Assembly: GCA_034509755.1 (NCBI GenBank)
Contig: CM067544.1
Coordinates: forward strand, 17,479,001 to 17,543,000
DNA length: 64,000 nt
Reading direction: 5' to 3'
Source of the DNA: Anisodus tanguticus
Lineage: Eukaryota; Streptophyta; Magnoliopsida; Solanales; Solanaceae
The notes below the pieces were generated by a model. That model searched no databases. It was given only the letters and a program-made list of their open reading frames with translations, and had not been told where the DNA came from. Position numbers and translations under genes: made by a program. Positions 11,318 through 23,724 of the stretch are shown one piece after another (positions within the stretch are counted from its first letter, which is position 1; the number at the start of each line of letters is the position of its first letter).

Positions 11318-13006
11318 ATGCTCAAAGATTGTCCAATCTAGTAAAAGATTCGAAAAATGTAAGTCTCGAAATGAGGAAATTAAACAAAGCATCGACTGTT
11401 CCCCTTTTAACGAACTTTACTGCAACATATAGCGGATGACTTTGAATCGCATGAAGCTCATATAGATGTCTAATTTTATTTCCTTTATAGGTCTCTCCTA
11501 TTCGCTAGAACTTTTATTATAGTATGAGCCTTGAAAGTACCCGAAGTTAGGCAATCAATTACATGAGCAATTCTTTTAGATGGATCTTTTTAAAAAAGAC
11601 TAGAAACTTTCACGTATGTAGATATAGTGAGTGTGCATAGGGTATATAGTAGCATCCTTGCGTTGACCCTTGCCTGAATCAGAATCAAAGGATGATAGTT
11701 AATTGTCCATTCTTTTCCAATCGTGATTTCTTCCTAATGACATATTGCTTGAAGGCATTCTTGCCTAGAAAATATCACGAGTCGCCAAAAAAAAAAAACT
11801 TATTAGAATGCAGTGTCATGTCTTAGGGCGAGTTGAATAAAGGGAGAATGACAACTCGATCCTGCATGATAGAACAAAGTGAGAGTTGTTGGCACCATCA
11901 TATCTCTAGTATAGGAGCATACAAAGTCAATGATTTTCATTAAGTTTTTGGATCAAAGTCATATATACAAATTAAGTCATTTTATATTTCTTTTGCTTAA
12001 TTTAAAACAAAAACACTCTTATATTATTTCATCTGAAATTCAATGTGGCTAATAATCGATAATATATTTATTATAACTCCAACCTTATTCTATTTGGTGA
12101 TAAAGTGATGCAAAAGAAATATGAAGTCTGAATTTATATTTAAAATAGTTTATAGGTGATATACATTTAATTCTAGAATATTTCAAGATTTAATACCACA
12201 GGAAAACGTAAGTTTATATTCTTATGACTCATGAATATTATACCAAAACCATTATTATGTAAACTGAAATGTAGAGTATTAATTATGAACAGAAATCTCC
12301 ATGTGATCAATGGATGGATGGAGGAACTGCATGACTGATGATACAGGTGGAGGACATGACTTACGATCATAGGCTTTAATCATGTCACTAATCATTTGTG
12401 TAAGACATTGCACAATGATCCAAACACTTTGTTTTATCTCTTCATACAAAAACAGTAACCATCATAGGCACACACTTCATAAAAGTCGACTGACTCTTCC
12501 ATTTCATGAACCATCTGCTCCTTTTTTTATTCTTCTTTTATATAAGTGAATAGATTTTTGTGACTCAATTGATCGATTTTCGTTCTCACCCTCAACGAAC
12601 TATAATGTTTTTATATAAATAAATATTAGTATGATTTTATTGTTGATCCCTATGTTATTGGTACACTCTTATTTTGTTCCTTTGACATTTCAATAAGCAT
12701 ATTTAATCTCGAATTAATGAAAATATGTGTGTTTTTTGTCTCTATAATAACATATAAATTTTCATATTATTTTTAGAGAATATTATCCTCAAATATGGAG
12801 TAACAATGCAAATTGTACATAAATTGTGGGCAATTAAATGATGTAACAGCTAACAATTTATTTAATTTATGATGTTCATAAGCAGAAGGATCACAAGTGC
12901 ACATTTCAATCCATTAAAAAATTAAATATGTGTAATTAGATATCACATACACCAAAATCAGAAAAACAGGGCGAGCACGTGAAACATTAAAGGTAGCTAG
13001 GTTATC
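11318..13006. other. Intergenic DNA, interrupted target of element 1
   Basis: With the element and one AATAG copy removed, the left flank (…ACTTCTTGAGAATAG) joins ATGCTCAAAG. No gene was recognised across the join. The rest is AT-rich without clear repeats. Confidence 0.45.
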
Positions 13007-13011
13007 AAATG

Positions 13012-13356
13012 TGTAAAGAAATTGATTTTGGGCCTAATTCAACCTAAAAATCTAGTTCATATGATGAGAATTATTCAAGTTCATTTAAGAAGTTCATATT
13101 CCCATTCCATATCTGATGTGAGATTCTTAACACTCCCCCGCACGCCCAAAATTTATTAACTGAAGCGTGGATAATATAATTTTGGGGCCCAACATCGGCG
13201 AACAAAGAATTGGAATGGGCCTGACACTGATACCATGTAATGAAATGGATCTTGGACCTAACTCAACCCCAAAAGCTAGTTTGTAGGGTGATGATTATTC
13301 AAGTCCATTTAAGGAGTTCATGTTTCATTTTCATATCCGATATGGCTATCTTAACC
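13012..13356 (-). mobile_element. TRIM (terminal-repeat retrotransposon in miniature) copy A
   Basis: Two 121-bp LTRs (13012-13132 and 13236-13356) flank about 100 bp of non-coding DNA. Read on the minus strand, the internal part has the primer site TGGTATCAG (complement of 13227-13235) right after the 5' LTR and the polypurine tract GCGGGGGAG right before the 3' LTR. The LTR read on the minus strand begins TGTTAAGAATC (from 13132 downward). The duplication AAATG lies at 13007-13011 and 13357-13361. It has no coding capacity and depends on proteins supplied by other retroelements. Confidence 0.9.
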
Positions 13357-13436
13357 AAATGAAGTAAATGATCAACTCTTCAAGCATGCATGCAGAAACA
13401 GTGTTCAGATTGCAGAAAACCTATTGAATTTATAAC

Positions 13437-14319
13437 GGTTGGAAATTTACTAAATGTGAAAATAAGTATATCCCATTAATTTATTACTCGAATAATTGGG
13501 CCCGCACGTCAGAAACGTCGTTTCCACACACGTGCACACGTAGTGCCAAATATCGCAAATTTCATCAGTGAAAGAGATATTGATACGTATGTAATACGTT
13601 TGAGACATAGAATTATGGACGGTTATTAGCCAAATGACAAAGTATTCCACGTTGGTAAAGGAAGGAAGAAGTGTACGAAGTGTAAGATGAAACAAGTCGG
13701 AAATCGCCGCGACGCCACACCGTCGGAGCCGCGACCCTAAATGGTTGGGCAGTCAATGGAGCTGCGGCGCTTCGGAGGTAGAATGCTGTGACGAAAAATC
13801 GACGTTTGGGCTGGTTTTGGAGCATTGATTCTCCATTACTTGCCACATGAATTCAGTCATTATTTGACTGAATGTAACCCCTCAATCAAGTGCAATTACA
13901 TGGCTATTGAAGGCCATTAGTTGACTAGTTGAGGGTCTTCTACTTACACTATAAATTGAGGTCTTTGGCTCAATTGAAACACACTACACTCAACACTTAA
14001 AAAATACTCCAGATTTTCTGAATTCTTCCTCTCTAACAAAGTCGCTATACTCAAAGTTCTTCAAGAGTAACATTTGAGTTTCCTTTGCTCACTTGTTAAA
14101 GTTGTTGTTGTATCTTGGGAGACTATTGCTCAACACCGTAAAAGGAGATATACGGGAAAATCTTGTCTTAAAGACATAATGTCATCACTCGACTCAGCAA
14201 ATCACACAAGCAGTTTGTTAAGGTTTTGTTTTCCAGTTTTATTGTAATAGTTTGTTTATCCTTTCTAGTATTGTGATAGTTATTTACTTCCCGTTCCCTA
14301 CAACAATTGTATCACAACA
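13437..14319 (+). mobile_element. Solo LTR of the element 5 family (LTR type B)
   Basis: 883 bp matching the LTR at 58804-59706 throughout, without any internal region. It is flanked by the duplication ATAAC (13432-13436 and 14320-14324). The first base has changed (GGTTGGAAA for TGTTGGAAA). A TATAAAT at 13950-13956 and the family U5 block AATCTTGTCTTAAAG at about 14159-14173 are present. Recombination between the two LTRs of a former full element is the usual origin. Confidence 0.9.
13950..13956 (+). promoter_or_regulatory. LTR TATA box
   Basis: TATAAAT within CTATAAATTGAGG, conserved in the type B LTRs (41290-41296, 46898-46904, 59347-59353). It is the likely core promoter of the retrotransposon family; here it belongs to a solo LTR. 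Confidence 0.6.
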
Positions 14320-14606
14320 ATAACTAGTTATAATAAATATATTAAAGAAGATATAGAAGAAGTTATAATTTAATACACGGGTCCGCGCAAATTATATTCA
14401 CACAACTGACAACATATTGGAATCTAAGCAAACTTGCTGCCAGCAGCTTCTTTATATCATGAAAAGAATATAATGTATTTTCTGTTTAGTCTCATTTGAA
14501 TATTTGGTATGAAGGGAGCTAATTTTTTGGAAATAATAAGTTATTTTTTCGTTTTGGGATCAGAATATATTTTTCAAGGAACTATTTTCCTCTAGAAGAG
14601 AAAAAA

Positions 14607-14950
14607 TGTAGAAATGAATCTTGGGCTTAACTCAACCCCAAAAGCTAGCTTGTAGGGTGAGATTGTCCAAGTCCATATAAGTAGTCCATGTTTTCATTCC
14701 ATATCCGATGTGAGACTCTTAACACTCCCCCGCATGCTCAGACCTTGTTAACTGGAGCTTGGATAATATAATTTGGGGGCCCAACATCGGTGAACAAAGA
14801 ATTGGAATGAGTCTGGCTCTGATATCATGTAAAGAATGGATCTTTGGCCTAACTCAACCCCAAAAGAAGCTAGCTTGTAGGGTGAGGATTGTCCAAGTGC
14901 ATATAAGGAGTCCATGTTCCCATTCCATATCCGATGTGGGACTCTTAATA
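14607..14950 (-). mobile_element. TRIM copy B
   Basis: Same layout as copy A: LTRs 14607-14724 and 14828-14950, complement of the primer site TGATATCAGAGCCA at 14814-14827, complement of the purine tract GCGGGGGAG just after 14724. The flank duplication is AAAAA (14602-14606 and 14951-14955), consistent but low complexity. Non-coding. Confidence 0.88.
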
Positions 14951-14955
14951 AAAAA

Positions 14956-15565
14956 TGTGACGCCCATGATAGAGGATGAATCAAAGAAAAGGACTGACAG
15001 ATTTTTAAAGAAGAAATGGACATGAGATCTTAATTAGGCTAATCCTATAATATAATGAGAAAGGAAGTGAAGTGTTTTATAAAGCATAACATAAATTGAT
15101 CAGAAGGTAATAAACAAGTTTTGGGGCTTAATAATCGTTTAGCCCAAAGGACAAATCCATGAAATTTATTGAGTCAAAGCAAACAATACATATCATTGGA
15201 TTGAACTGTGCCAGAAATGACTTCTCTTAATAACTTAAGGCGAAATTTAATCTCCCCATAATTATCTCGCATCTTTATTTCATATCATTGTTATACCACC
15301 ACTTAGCTTAGACTTGTGAATATTTAATACTAAACAATTTCATGCAAACATTCTTTGATTTGTAACATTATTATACATGAATCTATAATAGTAAATATTT
15401 ATTTTCACTCCTCAACCAGACACCCAAAATAAATTTGAGAAAATATTTTTTTGCAATACTCAATGTAAGCTTATATAATTATGATCACTCGTAAACTTCT
15501 TAAATGCTATGCAGTTTCGGCATTAAAAGTACCTAGAATAGAGGGGAGTGAAGGAAAAATAATTT
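14956..15565. other. Intergenic AT-rich DNA, nothing recognised
   Basis: No exon, RNA gene or repeat end was identified between TRIM B and copia element 6. Confidence 0.5.
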
Positions 15566-15570
15566 ATTGA

Positions 15571-15781
15571 ACTAATAGAATACTTTCTGAATATTCTTTC
15601 ATTAATTGTATATCTTTTATTTTAGGTAAAATTATATTCCTATTGTAATTAGGTGTTCTATTTTAGGTAGAATATTATTTCATATTGTAATTAGGTTGAT
15701 TGGTTACCTAGTCTATATATTCTTGTACTACTATATATATTGTACATTATTGATGAATAAAATCAAGCAATATATTCCTTC
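15571..15781 (+). repeat. 5' LTR of element 6
   Basis: Matches 20184-20396. The left terminus has lost the TG seen in the right LTR (ACTAATAG against TGTAATAG). Confidence 0.85.
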
Positions 15782-15782
15782 T

Positions 15783-15794
15783 TGGTATCAGAAG
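15783..15794 (+). promoter_or_regulatory. Primer binding site of element 6 (initiator tRNA-Met type)
   Basis: TGGTATCAGAAG starts one or two bases after the 5' LTR and is complementary to the 3' end of plant initiator tRNA-Met, the usual Ty1/copia primer. Elements 1-3 and 5 lack such a site. Confidence 0.85.
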
Positions 15795-15965
15795 CCTAAC
15801 CCTAAATATCCCACCCTAGCCGCTGACCTCTTTTCTCGGCCGCCACCCTTCCCACGTCGGAACCCTAGCCGCCGACTTCATCTTTCGGCCACCCCTTTTT
15901 TACCACGACGGAACCCTTGTTTTTTCAGTCATTCTCCCTCCAACTATCATAAATTTCCTTTTTCC

Positions 15966-16990
15966 ATGGCTGACAAAACCAAATTTCATCATGCACTTGC
16001 AGTCAACAACATTAAAAACTTCATCCTTGTGACTCATGAGATGAAAAAGGGTCAATACTCCTCGTGGGCGGAGCTTTTTAAGATCCATTATCGTGTTTAC
16101 GAAGTTATCGACCACATCATTCCTCCTACACCGAAGTCCACAGACCTACACTTGGCTTCAACTTCTGATGATGCACTCTAGTCTCGTTTGGACGCATCCG
16201 TCCTCCAGTAGATATACGACACGATCTCTAATGATCTGTTGCACATCATCATTGAGACCGATGTCACTGCTCGCCAAACGTGGGAACGTTTGGATAGTAT
16301 TTTCCATGACAACAAGACTCAACGAGCGTTATACCTTGAAATTAGTTCAATGATGTTCATCAGAACGATTTCCCAAACGTGTCTGCATACTGTCAAGAAC
16401 TCAAGATGTTTGTCGGCCAACTCTCCAACGTCGGCGCACTCACTAATCAACGATTGGTCATGCAACTTATTGCAGCCTTGAACGAATTCTATGACGGCAT
16501 TGTCACCATCCTTCAGCAATGCACGTCATTACCTCCGTTTTAGGCCCATTCGAAGCTTATTCTTGAGGAAACCTGGAAAATCAAGTGCAACACCATTCAG
16601 GCCAGCATTGCCGACACTGCCCTCACCACCACCATCGGATCCTCTGCCGACGATAGGTCCTCCAACTCCGGCAACCAGAACCGCCAGCCCGAGGACCCGC
16701 AATAGCCCGCATCCACCCGCAACAACCGCCAGAGCAGACAATCCGGCAAGGGACGCTGCAGACGAAATTCTGACAACAACGGCGGTAGGAAGGGGCAGTC
16801 CCCACCGACAGGAAACAACCAGCAGCGACTGCGACAGTGGTAGCAGCCTCCGCCATGGGTTGCCTACCTGCCGTGGGCCGCATGGGCCTCTCCTCCTTAC
16901 CTGTATCCGACATCCTCGTGGACTACACCTCAGAACTGATAGGCCCACCCTGGCATACTCAGCCCACATCCACAATACGCCTACACAACA
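15966..16990 (+). pseudogene. Element 6 gag remnant
   Basis: A start in good context (CCATGG at 15965) opens MADKTKF, followed by a copia-type gag: NFILVTHEMKKGQYSSW, later TARQTWERLDSIFHDNK, the usual WERLxxxFxxNK block. In-frame stops occur at 16179-16181 and about 16209. A frameshift near 16350-16370 moves the frame, after which the capsid end (CQELKMFVGQLSN, then LVMQLIAALNEFYDG) continues, followed by a Gln/Asn/Arg-rich nucleic-acid-binding tail. No CCHC knuckle was seen. Not functional. Confidence 0.8.
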
Positions 16991-17019
16991 CAGCCCCCTC
17001 AACTTATTCACCGACTGAC

Positions 17020-20000
17020 ATTGAGGCAGCTATGAACACAATGTCACTCAACGCTCTAGACAAAAATTGGTATATGGACACAGGCGCCACATCTCATATG
17101 ACGGCATCACAAGGTACTCTCTCATCTTATTCCAATTTGAGTAATTTAAATCAGAATATTATTGTTGGTAGTGGACAAGGCATTTCCATTCGCGATTTTG
17201 GTCATTCATCCTTATCCCCACCACATCCACCACTAATCTTAAAAAATGTCCTTCATGCCCCTAAACTCATTAAGAATCTAATCTATGTGTGATGTTTCAC
17301 AACTGATAATAATGTTTCCCTTGACTTTGATCCTTTTGATTTTTTTGTGAATGATTTTACGACAGGGAGACGAATAATGAGATGTGACAGCACCGGAGAT
17401 CTCTACCCTATTTAAAACGCCGTCAACAATCCAGACTCAGTTCCATCAACCTTTGCTGCTCTTTCGTCTTCCTTATGGCATTCTCGATTAGGACATTCGG
17501 GAGATTCTGTTTTACGATCCCTTAGAAAAAATAATTTTATTAATTGCAACCGTATTTCTAGGACTCCTATATGTGAATCCTGCATTTTTGGAAAATATGT
17601 TAAATTACCAATTTTCTGCATTCACAAATTATACTTTACTGCCTTTCGATATCATACACTGTGATTTGTGGACGTCCCCTATTTTAAGTACGGCTGGCCA
17701 TCGATATTATGTGTTATTTTTAGACTATTATTCCAACTTTCTATGGACTTTTCTAATTGGCAATAAATCTTGGGTTTACTCCATTTTTTCCTCATTTGGT
17801 GCTTTCGTAAAAGCACAATTTGAAAAGAGCGTTAAATGTTTTCAATGTGACAGTGGCAGGGAATTCAATAATAATTAATTCAAATAGTTTTGCTCCAAAA
17901 AAAATCTTACCTTTCATTTTTCTGCCCTCACACCTCCTTCTAAAATGGTAAAGCCGAATGGAAAATCTGAACCATAAACAACATAATTCGTGCCCTACTT
18001 GTTCACGCCTCAATTCTCCCTCAATTCTGGCATTATGCACTCTCCATGGCCACATATCTCCTAATCATAATTCCAAACAAGTCTCTAGCTCAACGGTCGC
18101 CCACTCAAGTTCTATTTCGTAGGAACCCCTCCTACCAATACTTGCGTATCTTTGAATGTCTCTATTATCCTCTCCATCCGATCACTCACAAACTCCAACC
18201 CCGGTGTTCCCCATGTGTGTTTCTGGGTTACCCCGCCAATCATCGTGGTTACTCGTGTTATGACTTGTCAAGCCGTAAAATTATTATTTCATGTCATGTC
18301 CTATTTGATGAGTCTCAATTCTCTTTTGCCTCCTTAAACTCGCTACCTCGGCATTCCTACGACTTACTAGATGATGGACTGAACATTCTTCTAATTCATC
18401 ATTTACATAGTCCTCCGTCCCAGACCCCGACACCCGCCTCCACCTCAGACAGTCCGGGACACATTGCCCACCCGGTTCTACCGATAGTGGCCCGGAATGG
18501 CCCGTCTCAGTCCCGCGGCACACCTCCCCACTCATGCCGTATCCCGAGACACGCTCTCGGACCACGAAAACCCATGTCATGCACGTAATTCATAAACCTA
18601 AACGATTGTTTAACCTACCCGCTTCAGTTGTCCCTTCCTCTGTCCCTCGAAATCCAAAGGATGCCTTTTCCGATCCTAATTGGAAAGTCGCAATTATTGA
18701 TGAATATAATGCTCTTATTGATAATAAGACGTGGGACCTAGTACCCCGTCCACTCGATGCTAACATTATTCGTTCTATGTGGATTTTTAGACATAACAAG
18801 AAATCTGATGGTTCTTTTTAGAGGTACAACACTCATTTTGTAGGTGATGGCAGGTCTCAAAAGGTGGGAGTGGACTATGATAAAATATTCAGCCCGGTCA
18901 TAAAGCCCGCCACCATCCAGATCGTCCTCAGCATTGCCCTATCCAAGTCTTGGCCGATTCATCAACTTGATGTCAAGAATGTCTTCTTACATGGGGATCT
19001 TCATGAAACGGTATATATGCATCAACCTATGGGTTTCAAGGATCCTATTTATTCAGATTATGTGTGTCTGTTGCGAGAATTGCTCTATGGACTGAAATAG
19101 GCTCCTCGAGCATGGTACCAGTGGTTCATCGATTATGTCTCCTCTATCAGTTTTTCACCCAGCAGATCCAATCATTCCTTGTTCATTTACAACAAGGGTA
19201 CAAACATGGCTTACCTATTATGATATGTTGATGACATCATCCTCACCACATCATCTGATGCTCTCCGCTGGTCTATTATATCTCTCATTTCCTCTGAGTT
19301 TGCTATGAAGGATCTGAGCCCCCTGAGTTATTTCTTGGGCATCTCTATCACCCGATATTCTGGCGGCCTATTTCTGTGTCAGAAGAAGTACGCCGAAGAG
19401 ATCCTTGACTGTGCAGACATGACATCTTGCAAACCATCTCACATGCCGGAGACACCAATTCCAAGCTCGGCACTGATTCCGACCCTCCATATTCAGACCT
19501 GACTCACTATCGTAGCCTGGTTGGGGCCCTGCAATACCTCACATTCACGAGACCTAACATATCCTATACCGTGCAACAAATCTGCTTACGCATAAACAAT
19601 CCGACGGAAGCACACATGTATGCCCTCAAACATATTTTACGATACATCCAAGGTACACTTCACTTTAGATTACATCTATACATGTCCTCGCTCACTCATC
19701 TCACTGCTTATTCTGATGCTGACTAAGGTGGATGTCCTGACACCCGATGCTCCACGTCTGGTTACTGCATTTTTCTCGAAGATAACCTATTATCTTGGTC
19801 TTCCAAAAGGAAACCTATATTATCTCGATCCAGTGCCGAAGCAGAGTACAGAGGTGTCGCCAATGTCGTCTATGAGTCTTGTTGGATCCATAATTTTCTA
19901 CTTGAGCTTCACTTTCCGACTGAAAAGGCAACACTAGTCTACTGTGATAATATTAGTGCGATATGTCTTTTAGGAAATCCCGTCTAACATCAGCGCACTA

Positions 20001-20170
20001 AACACATTGAGATGAACATTCATTTCGTTTGCGAAAAAATGGCTCGTGGTCAAGTCCATGTCCTTCATATTCCTTCCAGTTATCAGATTGCCGACATCTT
20101 CACCAAATGACTTCCGCACATACTATTTGATGATTTTCGAGTCAATCTCAGTGATCGTGAACCTCCCGCT
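17020..20170 (+). pseudogene. Element 6 pol remnant (protease, integrase, RT, RNase H)
   Basis: Protease: WYMDTGATSHM near 17069. GAG-pre-integrase: SLWHSRLGHSGD near 17471. Integrase: HCDLWTSPI and CDSGREFNN (17573-17878), then the C-terminal part with VFLGYPANHRGYSCYD (18046-18400). RT: NALIDNKTWDLVP, KPATIQIVLSIAL, QLDVKNVFLHGDLHE, and YVDDIILT, which is directly preceded by TGA at 19221-19223. RNase H: the 19427-20130 frame with STSGYCIFL and HQRTKHIEM, ending IADIFTK. Breaks include frameshifts in integrase (near 17590 and 17880-18040) and RT (near 19430-19460), and stops at about 18820, 19098, 19221, 19725 and 19985. All enzymes are inactive. Confidence 0.85.
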
Positions 20171-20183
20171 TCGACTACGGGGG

Positions 20184-20396
20184 TGTAATAGAATATTTCT
20201 CGAATATTCTTTCATTAATTGTATATTTCTTATTTTAGGTAGAATTATATTCCTATTATAATTAAGTCTCCTATTTTTAGGTAGAATTGTACTTCCTATT
20301 GTAAATAGGTTGATTAGTTACATAGTTTAGATATTCTTGTACTAGTATATATATTGTACGTTATTGATAAATAAAATCAAGCAACATATTCTTTCA
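20184..20396 (+). repeat. 3' LTR of element 6
   Basis: Starts TGTAATAGAAT right after the G-rich tract and ends ATTCTTTCA. Homologous to the 5' LTR over its length. Confidence 0.88.
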
Positions 20397-21623
20397 AGAT
20401 CAACTGAACTTCTTATAGGAAAAATGTAAATTCATGTGATCCAATAGTGTGCTCATTTTAATTCTTTTTCTTTGAGACGTGTTAATGGTGGTCATTTCTA
20501 TTTTAAGCTTGAGGTCTTTTATTTTGTACAGAGCTAGAGAAATTAAGCTTAATAAATATAAATTCGAATTGTTGGACAGTTAGTTTCGGAATTAAATGTA
20601 CCACATGCTACAACTATTCAAGACCTAATACATGAGAAGATTAGGTAACTTTTAATTTTCACTTCAAGGGATGTGCCTTAAGATGGATACGGTTAATCCA
20701 TTTTTAATCAGAGATCTCGACTTTTGGTATTGAGACTGGAAAAATTCCTGGTTAGTGAACAATTTTCCTTTAAATCGGCCTTACACAATGCAAAACTAAA
20801 TTAGTTAAACTAGTGAATATTGAATACCGGATGATTATAATGAAAGAATAGAAAACTGTAATTTTGTTATTCTAGTTGTGGTTTAAATTGTGACAACGTT
20901 AGTCGCATACATTCCTACATATTAATACCTTAGGTAAGACAAAAAGGAACCACCAATGTTATATTAATATTGGAATTATCTAAATGAGGTACCCACAACA
21001 ACTTAGTATTATTAAAAGAGCCATTGTTGCCTTTTCAAACGAAAAGAAAAGCAACCATCATGAAAGGGACCATAAAATAAATACAGATGTTAATATGTAT
21101 ATCCATAAAATAAATACATACGTTAATATGTATATTTGTGTATTTCTTTAATTTTTTGTAGGAGGATCAATAATTCTGCCTATGCCAGCTTGCTCAAACC
21201 TGAATAAAGAGGGGATGCAATACATCGGCCATCAACATAAAATTAATCAATTTACTTTAGACTCGTGATATCTATATATTGTTATTGCTATTATTTGTAA
21301 TAAAAGGATAATATGAGAAAGAAAAAAAGAAGAACGGACAACAATAGAAATTGAATCCACACCTATTCAATAGGATAAACGTTCCATTATTACATTTTCA
21401 GTTCTAATGTATTTGACACATTTTTCTTTTTAGTATGTCCCAAAAGAATATCATTCTCTATATATTAAGAATAATTTTAATTCTAAATTTTATTTAAATC
21501 TTAATGAAATGATTTATAACCACATAAATGATTAAATCTTTTTTTAGACTATAAATTTATTTTTTATTAACTCTGTACTCAACTGAACAGTACCACATAA
21601 GTTAGGACGGCGAATATTAGACT
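20397..21623. other. Intergenic AT-rich DNA
   Basis: No gene recognised. A TAAATGTA octamer (20593-20600) matches the L1-box consensus, but it lies 4.6 kb upstream of the HD-ZIP IV start codon, so it is weak evidence. A short tandem duplication is listed separately. Confidence 0.45.
21070..21135. repeat. 33-bp tandem duplication
   Basis: Two adjacent copies of an AT-rich unit beginning CCATAAAATAAATACA, at 21070-21102 and 21103-21135, with two or three differences. Confidence 0.85.
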
Positions 21624-21639
21624 ATATATAGTGCAATTT

Positions 21640-21741
21640 TTATTTTTATTTTTTGTTGACGAAGAAACCCGCAACCGCTACTCTCTCGAGTGCGCACAGG
21701 GTAAACCCCGGACTGACGCAATAGCCTGCAAACCACGTCAG
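21640..21741 (-). mobile_element. SINE insertion with perfect 16-bp target-site duplication
   Basis: The identical 16-mer ATATATAGTGCAATTT occurs at 21624-21639 and 21742-21757. The 102 bp between them, read on the minus strand, ends in an A-rich tail of the A6TA4TA type, as expected for target-primed retrotransposition. The body contains GGGGTTTACCCTG and GCGGGTTTCTTCG, similar to tRNA-derived SINE 3' bodies of Solanaceae. The tRNA-like head (A and B boxes) is not clear, so it may be 5'-truncated. No protein-coding capacity. Confidence 0.82.
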
Positions 21742-21757
21742 ATATATAGTGCAATTT

Positions 21758-23079
21758 GGTGGGTAAAAGAGGTTATATATGTCTGGGGTCCAATTTTGCA
21801 CAGTCAATTCAATAGATTTCACATTTGGAAATTGCTTTCTAGAAAGAAAATATATTTTGCATTAAGTACATGAATATCTACTTAGATACTATGCATGATT
21901 ATTGCGAATCATTTTATTTAAGAAACATGTAATAATAACAAAAAAAATATATAATCACAGCCACATTTGTATATAAATATTTCTATCAGATGTTGTTTCA
22001 GTCCTGCTCTTACATATTTGGACACTAATTAATTATATTGGATTGAATTGAATTTATTAAAATAGATTGACCCGCAACATTAAACAAGAGAGTCTCTTTG
22101 TCTTTCTAATTATCTTCTCAAGACTTGACTTTGGTAACAAAATTAAAATTAGATGAAATGAATTTATTGAAATACTAATTATTAACAATGTGCTTTATTT
22201 AAGCTATATTGATTAGCATACACAAAGGAGGATTATGTAGCCAAAATTGATTATGTTATACATTTGTTGGGAAAATAATTACTCATTGCTACATCACACA
22301 AGATCAACTATATCTTCAATAACAACCTTTCTGAAAATTAGAATATATTGAACACACTTTTTTAGATTCAAGCAATATATTAAATATTCAACTTTTTTAG
22401 AACAAATTAAGACACCAAAGTCTTCATATTTTTCTTAACAAGATTAAATTAACAAACATCCATAAATTCTTGAACTAAGATCATTCAAACCTTCACAATT
22501 TCTCAATAAGATATATAAAATTTAAGAGGCGTCTCCAAAAACTTTATAAAAATAATTCATATATAATTGCGAGCTAATTAATTAAAATCTTCAAATTTCC
22601 TAATCCCCAACTAAATAAGACTTAACAAAATATATTTGTCATTATTTAGTTTTTTCTTCCCTTTTTTTTTATTTGTTAACATTAAAAATAATAACCCCGA
22701 TTAAGACAATCTTCTCATAATTTATTTAGTCAAGAAATATGTATCAAGAGAGAAGAAAAGAGGTATGTAGATAACATATAACATATATATATCAATAGAA
22801 AAACTAGTGTAAATATATACAAGCTACAGGCTAATTTCTTTTCTTGACAAAACATAAAATATTTTCACTTCAATTAACTAGTTATGTATAGTGTACAAGT
22901 GATAGACATAAAATAGAATGGAGAAATATAAAAAGTTGGATCGGCCAGTAAGATTTGAGCTGTATAATATGTATCTTCTGCAGTTCTGCTGATATGGGAG
23001 TTAAGAAGACTGAAGTTTGTTTCATCATATTGGGCTGGAGTTCTCTAAATAGAGTCAATTTTAATAAAATATTATACCC
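21758..23079. other. Intergenic AT-rich DNA, nothing recognised
   Basis: Strongly AT-rich, with no open exon-like frame and no clear repeat end. Part of the distal upstream region of the HD-ZIP IV gene. Confidence 0.45.
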
Positions 23080-23700
23080 TCTCAGTGAAAAATTTTAATG
23101 CGAATTTAGATTAATTGGACTCCATAGTGAATGTGGGATATTGGGTGGTAAATTAAAAAAATACCGTATTAAACTCGAGCTCTGAGAATGCAATTGCCTT
23201 AATTTAATAGGAGTATTTTACTCATAAAATAGATTTTTGCGGTGCAAATTCGAATTAGTCGGATCTCAAAGTAGCAATCGAACATCAAGTGAGAAATCAA
23301 GAAAATAAGTTATTTCACGATTTTGGATTCGAACTTGAGAATGAAGCCGCCTTTGGAAGGAGCGCCTCACTCTCAAAGCGAGTTTTTATGACGTCAACTT
23401 GAATTAGTCAAGCCTCAAAGCGGATATCATTAATCGTATGGGAAATAAATTAAAAAAAAGTTGTTAATCATTTCAAATTCGAGCTCTAAGAATGAAGTCA
23501 CTTCTGATAGAAACACTTAATCCCAAAGTGAAATTTTTCATCGCGAATCCGAATTAATTGAACCTCAAAGCAAATATTATGTGGAAAACAAAAAAAAGTT
23601 TTTTTTCCATCATATCAGGTTTGAGCTCTTAAAATATAATGAAGTCACGTGTTTTTTTATCGAAATGTTTTACCTCAAAGTAGAATTATCCAACAATAAC
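23080..23700 (+). repeat. Four to five diverged tandem repeats of about 150 bp
   Basis: A recurring block of the form AAAGTGAAATTTTT, then GCGAATCCGAATTAATT, then GAACCTCAAAG reappears near 23081, 23226, 23371, 23531 and (partly) 23673, with linkers containing GAGCTCTGAGAATG-like text. Period is 145-160 bp and divergence is high. It ends about 280 bp before the binding-site palindrome of the HD-ZIP IV gene. Confidence 0.7.
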
Positions 23701-23724
23701 ATATATATTCAATGTAATCTCATA

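Larger units (their letters stand above)
15571..20396 (+). mobile_element. Decayed Ty1/copia element 6 with short LTRs
   Basis: LTRs of about 212 bp (15571-15781 and 20184-20396) flank gag and pol remnants in the order gag, protease, integrase, RT, RNase H. The primer site TGGTATCAGAAG follows the 5' LTR, and a G-rich tract (ACGGGGGTG) precedes the 3' LTR. The LTR ends resemble element 8 (TAATAGAAT… and …ATTCTTTCA), so both belong to one group, probably of the short-LTR Ale/Retrofit type. No matching TSD was found (GATC-containing right flank, TTGA-containing left flank), so the left end is eroded or the copy recombined. Confidence 0.88.

Noticed and set aside
11313..11470. Coding exon or organelle DNA at the element 1 insertion site
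   Set aside because: A 40-codon frame continues after the LTR, but the frame across the rejoined target showed nothing recognisable, and no plastid or mitochondrial gene was identified.
16491..17018. Overlapping long frames on both strands at 16491-17292
   Set aside because: This GC-richer stretch encodes the basic tail of the element 6 gag in one frame. The other frames are shadows with repetitive, low-complexity content.
15566..20401. Target-site duplication for element 6
   Set aside because: The 5 bp on the two sides do not match under any reasonable LTR boundary, so none is claimed.
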